DNA from: Candidatus Falkowbacteria bacterium CG10_big_fil_rev_8_21_14_0_10_43_11 | GTDB taxonomy: Bacteria; Patescibacteriota; Patescibacteriia; Patescibacteriales; XYC2-FULL-47-12 | Assembly: GCA_002778635.1 (NCBI GenBank) | Contig: PFAS01000072.1 | Span: forward strand, 1-9,661 | Length of the DNA: 9,661 nucleotides | Direction of reading: 5' to 3' | Shown here: one piece after another, positions 1 through 4,939 of the stretch | Position numbering within the stretch: the first letter of the stretch is position 1 | How the letters are laid out: each line of letters opens with the position of its first letter | Notes under the pieces: model-generated | Database searches by the model: none | Told to the model about the DNA's origin: nothing | What the model saw: the letters and a program-made list of their open reading frames with translations, nothing else | Made by a program: the position numbers and the translations under genes

Positions 1-777
1 AAAATAAAAGATTTAATAATTGACGCTACCGCCGACATTGAAAATTTTCGATTTTCGCAAGCCGGCGAACGGTTGCGCGATTTTACCTGGGACAGTTTGG
101 CTGATTGGTATTTGGAAGTTTCCAAGTTTGAGCGGAACGAAACCAAACAACATATTTTATCGGATGTTTTAAGCGACTTATTGATTTTATGGCACCCGTT
201 CATGCCGTTTGTTACTGAAGCGATATGGTCGGAGATGGGTTACAAAGAATTTTTAATGGCAGCAAAATGGCCTAAAGTTTTGGCGGACAAAAAAGTTGCA
301 GAGGACAAAACAGAACAGTTTGAATTGATAATCAATATCATTAAAGCAATTCGTAACTTGCGCTCGGAATACGAAATTCCGCCGGCGCAAAAAGTAAAAG
401 CGGTTATTTACGCGGGCGAGCAGGTTGAATTATTGCAAAGCCAAACGGAGCTGATAAAAAACTTGCGTACCGGCATAAGCGAACTGGAAATAAAACCGGC
501 CGGAGAAAAATTAAAGCAAGCGGCATTCGCGGCAGTTGATAAAATTGAAATTTATATCCCGCTCGCGGGTTTGATTGATTTGGAAAAAGAAAAAGCGCGG
601 ATGGAAAAACGGGCGCAGGAATTAAATCAGTTAATAAAAAGTTTGGAAAATAAATTGGACAACGAAGAATTCGTCAAGCGCGCGCCGAAAGAAATTGTGG
701 AGTCTGAAATCGCAAAACTGGAGAGTTATAAAGGCGAGTCTAAAAAATTAAAAAATCAAATAAAAAACTTAAGATAA
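1..777 (+). CDS. valS: Valine--tRNA ligase (ValRS), C-terminal part
   Basis: This is the 3' end of a gene entering from the left; the frame is open from base 1, so the TTG at 73 is an internal Leu and not a start. The 258 visible residues begin in the class I anticodon-binding domain (ENFRFSQAGERLRDFTW, then DSLADWYLEVSKFE and the helix around WHPFMPFVTEAIW). They continue through IRNLRSEYEIPPAQKV and end in a Lys/Glu-rich helical hairpin (about 580-774, from LEKEKARMEKRAQEL to the stop) that matches the ValRS C-terminal coiled-coil tRNA arm. The enzyme charges tRNA-Val in the cytoplasm. The HIGH and KMSKS catalytic motifs lie outside the window. A ValRS origin is favoured over LeuRS or IleRS because of the C-terminal coiled coil. 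The stop is TAA at 775-777, followed 9 bases later by RNA hairpins. Confidence 0.93.
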   Translation, partial: KIKDLIIDATADIENFRFSQAGERLRDFTWDSLADWYLEVSKFERNETKQHILSDVLSDLLILWHPFMPFVTEAIWSEMGYKEFLMAAKWPKVLADKKVAEDKTEQFELIINIIKAIRNLRSEYEIPPAQKVKAVIYAGEQVELLQSQTELIKNLRTGISELEIKPAGEKLKQAAFAAVDKIEIYIPLAGLIDLEKEKARMEKRAQELNQLIKSLENKLDNEEFVKRAPKEIVESEIAKLESYKGESKKLKNQIKNLR

Positions 778-786
778 TACGGAGGC

Positions 787-807
787 GGTTTATGCGCTTC
801 GTAAACC
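787..807 (+). other. Short RNA hairpin just after valS
   Basis: GGTTTATG (787-794) pairs with CGTAAACC (800-807) through 8 bp with one U-G wobble, around a 5-nt loop (CGCTT). No U-tract follows, so it is not a terminator by itself. It contains the ATG of the possible ORF at 792 and sits just downstream of a GGAGG at 781-785, so it could mask that start. Function unknown. Confidence 0.45.
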
Positions 808-899
808 AACAAGACAAAAATCCGCAAAGGTGCGGTAATTTAAGCCAACAAATTACCCGTCCTTTGACGGATTTTTTATTTTATCAATATGACGTTTGA
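792..899 (+). other. Possible 35-aa ORF with a strong Shine-Dalgarno (doubtful)
   Basis: An ATG at 792 follows GGAGG (781-785) with a 6-nt gap, the best ribosome-binding site in the left half of the window, where the annotated genes lack one. The frame stays open for 35 codons to TGA at 897-899, giving a peptide starting MRFVNQQDKNPQRCG. No domain or membrane segment is visible. It is almost entirely occupied by two RNA hairpins, including the probable valS terminator, which argues that the open frame may be accidental. Its end overlaps the ATG at 889 of the next small ORF by 11 bases, a geometry compatible with translational coupling. I do not recognise the peptide; it could be a leader peptide or chance. 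Confidence 0.2.
816..880 (+). terminator. Long hairpin with U-tract, probable valS terminator
   Basis: The outer stem pairs AAAAATCCGCAAAGG (816-830) with CCTTTG-A-CGGATTTTT (861-876), with a single bulged A at 867. After a 3x3 internal loop (TGC/CGT), an inner perfect 8-bp stem pairs GGTAATTT (834-841) with AAATTACC (850-857) around the 8-nt loop AAGCCAAC. A T-rich run (871-880) follows. This fits a Rho-independent terminator for valS, although the stem is longer and more elaborate than a simple terminator needs. Confidence 0.7.
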
Positions 900-1002
900 C
901 GATGAAGAACACTTCCCGTTCCGCAAGCTGATTTTTTTTATTATCAGCGGCGCGATCATAGTTTGGACGATACTTTTCTTTTTGTCGGAAAAAGCTAAAT
1001 AG
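889..1002 (+). CDS. Small single-pass membrane protein, 37 aa, hypothetical
   Basis: ATG at 889, stop TAG at 1000-1002. The product starts with an acidic N-terminus (MTFDDEEHFPFRK), followed by a clear hydrophobic helix at about residues 14-32 (L-I-F-F-I-I-S-G-A-I-I-V-W-T-I-L-F-F-L) and a short basic tail SEKAK. The layout of charged end, one membrane span and charged end is what a real small membrane protein would show and is unlikely by chance in such a short frame. No Shine-Dalgarno is visible, as with the neighbouring genes. It lies between the valS hairpin and the tyrS leader, so it would need its own promoter, read-through, or coupling to the ORF at 792. No family is recognised. Translation is unproven. 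Confidence 0.5.
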   Translation: MTFDDEEHFPFRKLIFFIISGAIIVWTILFFLSEKAK

Positions 1003-1035
1003 GGAAGACAACATAATAAAACAGCCACTTTGCCG

Positions 1036-1070
1036 TTTGCTAAAAAAGGCGAAATATTATAGTATATAGT
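1036..1070 (+). promoter_or_regulatory. Weak candidate promoter upstream of tyrS
   Basis: TTTGCT (1036-1041) and TATAGT (1058-1063) are 16 bp apart, inside an AT-rich stretch; a second TATAGT lies at 1065-1070. The -10 match is fair and the -35 is poor. It is the best candidate in 1003-1126, which otherwise holds no gene beyond an 8-codon micro-ORF (1096-1122) and short A-rich repeats. Confidence 0.3.
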
Positions 1071-1126
1071 TTATAAAGTTAGAAAGTTAAAAATTATGCT
1101 AAAAAAAGAATTTAAGCAATAACAAT

Positions 1127-2431
1127 ATGCCAAAAGTAACAACTGACGACAAAAAAATACAACAGCTTTTAAGCCGCGGGACGGCGGAAATTATTGTCAA
1201 AGAAAATTTGGAAAAAAAATTGCGTTCCGGCAAAAAGTTGCGCGTTAAATTAGGAATTGATCCCACCGGTTCAGTTTTGCATTTAGGCCACGCGGTTGTT
1301 TTAAGGAAACTGAAAGAATTTCAAGATTTGGGTCATCAGGTTATTTTTTTAATCGGTGATTTTACCGCCCGCATCGGCGATCCTACCGGCCGCTCCAAAG
1401 AACGCAAGCCCATGACTGAAAAAGAAATAAAACAAAACATGAAAAATTACGTTAAACAGGCAAGCTTGGTTTTGGATATTAATAAAGTTGAAGTAAAATA
1501 TAATTCAGAATGGTTAAAAAACATGGATTTGAAAGACGTTATAACTTTAACTTCCAAAGCAACATACGCGCAAATCGCGCAACGAGGCGATTTTAAAAAA
1601 CGCATTAAAGAAGACGCCGATTTAACCCTGCAGGAATTTATGTATCCCATTATGCAAGGTTACGACTCAGTGGCTTTAAAAGCCGATGTAGAGATAGGAG
1701 GAACGGATCAAAAGTTTAATTTATTAATGGGCAGGCAGATCCAAAAAAGATACGGCCATGAGCCGCAAGATGTTATTACCTGCCCGTTGCTGATAGGATT
1801 GGACGGAAAACATAAGATGAGCAAAAGTTTGGATAATTATATTGCTTTGACCGATGCGCCGGAGGAAATGTACGGGAAAATAATGACATATCCGGATTCA
1901 ATGATTATCTCTGGTTTGGAACTATTGACCGATATTTCCTCAGAAGTCATTAAAAATATTGAAAAATCATTAGCAGAAGGCGAGAACCCCATGCGATATA
2001 AAAAAATGATGGCGTTTGAGATAGTAAAGACGATTAAGGGCGTGAAAGAAGCGCAGGGGGCACAGGTATATTTTGAAAGAACTATACAGCAAAAAGAGAT
2101 TCCACAAAAAATTGAAATTATAAATTTAAGGGAAAGATATAGTGATTTATTAGCACAAATAAAGAAATGTAAAGATTTGGCAGACAAAAAAAACAGAGAA
2201 GAGCTTTTAGAATCGTTAAGAAGTTTATCTGATAAAAATAGTATAATAAATATATTAGTTGGCATTGGCTTAGCGACTTCTAAAGGCGAGGCGCGGCGGC
2301 TGATTGAACAGGGTGGAATTAAGATTGACGGCGAGGTTATTAAAGACGCGAATAAAATAATTGAGATAACAAAAGACGGAATTTTAGTACAACGAGGCAA
2401 AAGGCAGTTTGTGAAAGTGGTAAAAGAGTAA
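1127..2431 (+). CDS. tyrS: Tyrosine--tRNA ligase (TyrRS)
   Basis: Complete 434-residue class I synthetase that charges tRNA-Tyr in the cytoplasm. Visible landmarks: GIDPTG (43-48) and the HIGH-type motif HLGH (52-55), GDFTARIGDPTGRS (77-90), the tyrosine-binding region YPIMQGYD (173-180) with GGTDQ (191-195), and KMSKS (230-234). An S4-like RNA-binding domain fills about 373-430 (GLATSKGEARRLIEQGGIKI). GIDPTG and the S4 domain separate it from TrpRS. The segment at about 331-371, between the catalytic part and S4, is longer and more Lys/Glu/Leu-rich than I expect for the family and looks like a lineage-specific linker. The start ATG gives the expected N-terminus; no Shine-Dalgarno is present. 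The stop at 2429-2431 is 4 bases before the hicB -35 box. Confidence 0.96.
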   Translation: MPKVTTDDKKIQQLLSRGTAEIIVKENLEKKLRSGKKLRVKLGIDPTGSVLHLGHAVVLRKLKEFQDLGHQVIFLIGDFTARIGDPTGRSKERKPMTEKEIKQNMKNYVKQASLVLDINKVEVKYNSEWLKNMDLKDVITLTSKATYAQIAQRGDFKKRIKEDADLTLQEFMYPIMQGYDSVALKADVEIGGTDQKFNLLMGRQIQKRYGHEPQDVITCPLLIGLDGKHKMSKSLDNYIALTDAPEEMYGKIMTYPDSMIISGLELLTDISSEVIKNIEKSLAEGENPMRYKKMMAFEIVKTIKGVKEAQGAQVYFERTIQQKEIPQKIEIINLRERYSDLLAQIKKCKDLADKKNREELLESLRSLSDKNSIINILVGIGLATSKGEARRLIEQGGIKIDGEVIKDANKIIEITKDGILVQRGKRQFVKVVKE

Positions 2432-2435
2432 AATT

Positions 2436-2464
2436 TTGACATTTCCCTTTGTTTTCTATATATT
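2436..2464 (+). promoter_or_regulatory. Promoter of hicBA (near-consensus, probably leaderless)
   Basis: A perfect -35 TTGACA (2436-2441) and a -10 TATATT (2459-2464) are 17 bp apart; TATTAT (2461-2466) is an overlapping alternative. Transcription would begin about 2471-2473, at or within two bases of the hicB ATG, so the mRNA would be leaderless or almost so, in keeping with the absence of a Shine-Dalgarno. It lies entirely between the tyrS stop and the hicB start. Confidence 0.65.
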
Positions 2465-2472
2465 ATAGCTAT

Positions 2473-2718
2473 ATGAAATTTTATACTTTTCGCACAATAA
2501 TAGAACCGGACGGCAAAGGATATCATGGCTTTGTGCCGATTTTACCCGGAGTTCATACTTGCGGCGCCACTGTTAAAGACGTCCAAAAAAATTTAAAAGA
2601 AGCTATTGCTTGCCATGTCCAAGGATTGGTTAAAGACAAAGAACGGATACCGCGGGAAGAAGAAACGGTAGAAATAGTGCAGACTTTTTCCGAGCAAGAA
2701 TTATCTTTAAGTTATTAA
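2473..2718 (+). CDS. hicB: HicB-family antitoxin (short form)
   Basis: An 81-residue protein with the HicB partial RNase H-like fold. It starts MKFYTFRTIIEPDGKGYHGFVP, then has LPGVHTCGATVKDVQKNLKE (24-43), the usual lPG-x-x-t-x-G-x-T signature followed by a helix. HicB neutralises the HicA mRNA-cleaving toxin by binding it. I place the start at ATG 2473 and not at the in-frame TTG 2449: homologues begin close to this Met and the promoter -10 box overlaps the upstream codons. After about residue 62 only a short acidic tail remains; no ribbon-helix-helix or HTH DNA-binding domain is visible, so classical autorepression by HicB is not evident. It precedes hicA by one base, the reverse of the order in classical hicAB loci. 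Confidence 0.85.
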   Translation: MKFYTFRTIIEPDGKGYHGFVPILPGVHTCGATVKDVQKNLKEAIACHVQGLVKDKERIPREEETVEIVQTFSEQELSLSY

Positions 2719-2719
2719 T

Positions 2720-2950
2720 ATGCCTAAATTGCCCGTGCTTAAAGGCAAAGAATTAATCCGAGTGCTGATAAAACTCGGATTTTTTGAATATCACCGTGTT
2801 GGCAGCCACGCGCAATTTAAACATAATGATGGCCGCAGAATTACTGTGCCGGTGCATGGCGGCAAAGATATAATGACAGGCACATTAAGAGGAATTATTA
2901 ATGATTTAGGAATGTCGGTAGAAGAATTTATTGAACAATTAAAAAAATAA
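2720..2950 (+). CDS. hicA: HicA-family mRNA interferase toxin
   Basis: A 76-residue protein with the compact dsRBD-like HicA fold. It starts MPKLPVLKGKELIRVLIKLGF and then has HRVGSHAQFKH (25-35), where His30 in the GSH motif is the family's catalytic residue. It continues ITVPVHGGKDIMTGTLRGIINDLGMSVEEFIEQL, the typical VPVH...L..GTLR.Ii...G.s.eeF ending. HicA proteins cut mRNA and tmRNA and stop growth until HicB binds them. The gene is intact and full length for the family, and starts one base after the hicB stop, so the two are almost certainly co-transcribed and translationally coupled. No Shine-Dalgarno is seen. No terminator lies in the 25 bases before argS. Confidence 0.9.
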   Translation: MPKLPVLKGKELIRVLIKLGFFEYHRVGSHAQFKHNDGRRITVPVHGGKDIMTGTLRGIINDLGMSVEEFIEQLKK

Positions 2951-2975
2951 AATAATCCAAAATTTTTGTGAAATT

Positions 2976-4724
2976 ATGTACGCTATTCAAAAAATAAAAC
3001 AAAATATCATTAATAAAATAAACAAGGCGGCCGGTGAAAAAATCGCCAGCGAGCAGGACTTGACCATGCCGCCAAACCCCGAAATGGGTGATTTTTCGTT
3101 CGTCTGTTTTGATTTGGCAAAAAATGTAAAGACAAATCCGGCGCAGGTAGCGCAGGAATTGGCGGCTAAAATAAAGCCGTGCCAGACGGTAAAAGAAGTT
3201 AAAGCGATTGGCCCATATCTTAATTTTACAATTCAGCCAAAAAGATTAGCCGAAGTTTTAAATGAAGTTGATAGCGAGTATGGAGGCATAAAATCAGGGC
3301 GGGGAAGAAAACTAATGGTGGAGTTCGCGCATCCCAATACGCACAAAGCTTTTCACATCGGGCATCTGCGCAATATCATTACCGGCGAAGCGCTTTGCCG
3401 GATTTTAGGAAACGCCGGCTATAAAATAATCCGCGCGAATTATCAGGGTGATGTCGGTTTGCATATCGCCAAATGCCTTTGGGGCATAACGCAAACGCAG
3501 AGCGAATTGGCAAAAGCTGCCAAACAAAGTTTGGACGAGCGCGCGGCCTTTTTAGGCAAAGCGTACGCTTTTGGCAGTAAAAATTACGAAGAAAACGAAA
3601 AAGCAAAAGCGGAAATTATTGAAATAAATAAAAAGATATACGCTGGCGACAAAAGCGTTAAAAAGTTATACCAGACAACGCGCAAATGGAGTTTGGATTA
3701 TTTTGCCAAAATTTATAAAAGAGTAAATACCAAATTTGATAGGCTGTATTTTGAATCCGAAACTTTTGCGCCGGGCAAAAAAATAGTAACGGAGGGCGTA
3801 AAAAAAGGAATTTTTAAATTATCCGACGGCGCAATAATTTTTGAGGGCGGCAAGCACGGCTTGCACGACCGCGTCTTTATCAATTCCGAAGGCAACCCGA
3901 CCTATGAGGCAAAGGATATGGCGCTAGCGAAATTGCAATTTAGCGAATTTAATCCGGAAAAAATTTTGCACGTCGTAAGCAAGGAGCAGACGGAATATTT
4001 TAAAGTTATTTTTAAAGCGCTGGAACAGGTTTTGCCTAAAAGCAAAAATAGGGAAACGCATTTGCCGTACGGCTGGGTATCGCTCAAGGGAGGGAAAATG
4101 AGTTCGCGCCTTGGCAATGTTGTTTTAGGAGAATTTTTAATTGAAGAAATAAAAGAAGAAATAATTAAGATTATTAAAGATAATACATCCGCCCAAGTTC
4201 TCACGAACCGGGTGGACAAGGAAAAATTGGCGGAAAAAATAAGCATTGCCGCGGTCAAATACGCGTTTTTAAAAAACGGCATTGATAAGGACATTGCGTT
4301 TGACATGGAGGAATCGGTGAGTTTGTCTGGTAACAGCGGCCCATACTTGTTATATACATATGCGAGAATTAAAAGCATCATCAAAAAATCATTAAAACAT
4401 AAAAACATAAAAACATTAAAACAAGAAAGCCAGAAAGTAAAAAAACAAAATAATAATTTTTTGCCAGACGAAAAACAACTTTTGTTAAAATTGTCCTTGT
4501 TTCCGGAAATAACGCAGGCGGCGGCGGAACAACTTGACCCATCAATTGTCGCCAAATATTTATTTGAACTCGCGCAAAGTTTTAACGATTACTACCACCG
4601 CGTGCCGGTATTGAAGGCCGAAGCGGCGGAGCGGCAGTTTAGATTAGCGCTTATCAGCGCGGTTGCTTCGGTCTTAAAAAAGGGAATAGAACTTTTAGGG
4701 TTTGAGACGGTGGAGAGGATGTGA
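2976..4724 (+). CDS. argS: Arginine--tRNA ligase (ArgRS)
   Basis: Complete 582-residue class I synthetase that charges tRNA-Arg; ArgRS normally needs bound tRNA to activate arginine. Domains in order: the N-terminal Add1 domain (about 1-110, with MGDFSFVCFDLAK), the catalytic core starting VEFAHPNTHKAFHIGHLRN with HIGH at 127-130, the KMSKS-equivalent KMSSR (374-378, followed by LGNVV), and the DALR-type anticodon-binding domain from SGNSGPYLLYTYARIKSI to the typical terminus ELLGFETVERM. Within that last domain, about residues 472-490 are a Lys/Gln-rich insertion encoded by four tandem 8-bp units. The start ATG yields a normal N-terminus; there is no Shine-Dalgarno. It may be transcribed from the hicB promoter, since no good promoter or terminator was found just upstream. 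The stop is 27 bases before the terminator stem. Confidence 0.96.
   Translation: MYAIQKIKQNIINKINKAAGEKIASEQDLTMPPNPEMGDFSFVCFDLAKNVKTNPAQVAQELAAKIKPCQTVKEVKAIGPYLNFTIQPKRLAEVLNEVDSEYGGIKSGRGRKLMVEFAHPNTHKAFHIGHLRNIITGEALCRILGNAGYKIIRANYQGDVGLHIAKCLWGITQTQSELAKAAKQSLDERAAFLGKAYAFGSKNYEENEKAKAEIIEINKKIYAGDKSVKKLYQTTRKWSLDYFAKIYKRVNTKFDRLYFESETFAPGKKIVTEGVKKGIFKLSDGAIIFEGGKHGLHDRVFINSEGNPTYEAKDMALAKLQFSEFNPEKILHVVSKEQTEYFKVIFKALEQVLPKSKNRETHLPYGWVSLKGGKMSSRLGNVVLGEFLIEEIKEEIIKIIKDNTSAQVLTNRVDKEKLAEKISIAAVKYAFLKNGIDKDIAFDMEESVSLSGNSGPYLLYTYARIKSIIKKSLKHKNIKTLKQESQKVKKQNNNFLPDEKQLLLKLSLFPEITQAAAEQLDPSIVAKYLFELAQSFNDYYHRVPVLKAEAAERQFRLALISAVASVLKKGIELLGFETVERM
4391..4422 (+). repeat. Four tandem 8-bp repeats inside argS
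   Basis: Units ATTAAAAC, ATAAAAAC, ATAAAAAC, ATTAAAAC lie end to end in the DALR-domain coding region and encode Ser-Leu-Lys-His-Lys-Asn-Ile-Lys-Thr-Leu-Lys. The period is not a multiple of three, so gain or loss of one or two units would shift the argS frame; only changes of three units keep it. Confidence 0.85.
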
Positions 4725-4751
4725 TGGAAAACAAGAAAGCGTTAGTATAAG

Positions 4752-4785
4752 AAAAATACCTTAAAATTAAGGTATTTTTTGTTTT
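4752..4785 (+). terminator. Strong palindromic terminator after argS
   Basis: AAAAATACCTTAA (4752-4764) and TTAAGGTATTTTT (4767-4779) form a perfect 13-base inverted repeat around two bases, in practice an 11-bp stem with a 6-nt loop. A run of T follows (4775-4780, then GTTTTT). The A-run on the 5' side would give a U-tract on the other strand too, so it could work in both directions. It separates the synthetase block from the transporter operon. Confidence 0.88.
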
Positions 4786-4796
4786 TATTGACAAAA

Positions 4797-4825
4797 TTGA
4801 CAGAAATTAGAAAATATGCTAGTAT
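4797..4825 (+). promoter_or_regulatory. Extended -10 promoter of the transporter operon
   Basis: A perfect -35 TTGACA (4797-4802) is 17 bp from the -10 TAGTAT (4820-4825), which carries an extended TG at 4817-4818 (TGcTAGTAT). A second TTGACA at 4788-4793 is too far from this -10. The expected transcript start is near 4832, leaving a leader of about 108 nt before the ATG at 4940. It follows directly on the argS terminator. Confidence 0.72.
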
Positions 4826-4833
4826 TTAGGGTC

Positions 4834-4915
4834 TTTTCTCTATAATGGAGAACTGGCGATTTGGCCTTTACAATTTAAAAAAAGCCCTATCTCAGGGCTA
4901 AAAATATAGAGAAAA
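4834..4915 (+). promoter_or_regulatory. Structured 5' leader of the transporter mRNA (candidate cis-regulatory RNA)
   Basis: TTTTCTCTATA (4834-4844) is a perfect inverted repeat of TATAGAGAAAA (4905-4915): an 11-bp closing stem around 60 nt. Inside it are a perfect 6-bp hairpin AGCCCT/AGGGCT (4883-4888/4894-4899, loop ATCTC) and a weak 3-bp hairpin GGC/GCC (4855-4866). A rival local hairpin, TTCTC (4836-4840) with GAGAA (4848-4852), uses the same 5' arm, so two exclusive folds are possible. The 3' arm ends 6 nt before the purine-rich AAGGGA that may be the ribosome site. I could match it to no riboswitch class. On the opposite strand, the inner hairpin followed by seven T would make an intrinsic terminator. 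Confidence 0.5.
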
Positions 4916-4939
4916 TTTAAGAAGGGATGGTGCAAGAAG

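Noticed and set aside
1096..1122. 8-codon micro-ORF ending 4 bases before tyrS
   Set aside because: It is very short, Lys-rich in an A-rich stretch and lacks a ribosome site; no Tyr codons support an attenuation leader.
778..1126. tRNA gene or T-box leader between valS and tyrS
   Set aside because: No cloverleaf, T-loop GTTCGA-type sequence or T-box TGG-containing antiterminator motif could be found.
2449..2472. TTG at 2449 as an alternative hicB start
   Set aside because: The extra residues FSIYYSY are encoded by the promoter -10 region and homologues start near the Met at 2473.
1837..2526. Long minus-strand open frame (229 codons) opposite tyrS and the start of hicB
   Set aside because: It is antisense to well-recognised TyrRS coding sequence, is rich in Ser/Ile/Phe as expected of a shadow frame, has no recognisable domain, and crosses the hicBA promoter.
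3902..4555. Minus-strand open frame (217 codons) opposite argS
   Set aside because: It is fully antisense to conserved ArgRS motifs, including KMSSR; composition and lack of any domain fit a shadow of an AT-rich gene.
4724..4750. 8-codon frame (ATG at 4724) overlapping the argS stop as TGATG
   Set aside because: It is too short to support and most likely chance next to the terminator.
4841..4846. Perfect TATAAT in the transporter leader as a -10 box
   Set aside because: No acceptable -35 lies 16-18 bp upstream; the TTGACA/TGcTAGTAT pair is much better, and these bases belong to the 11-bp inverted repeat.
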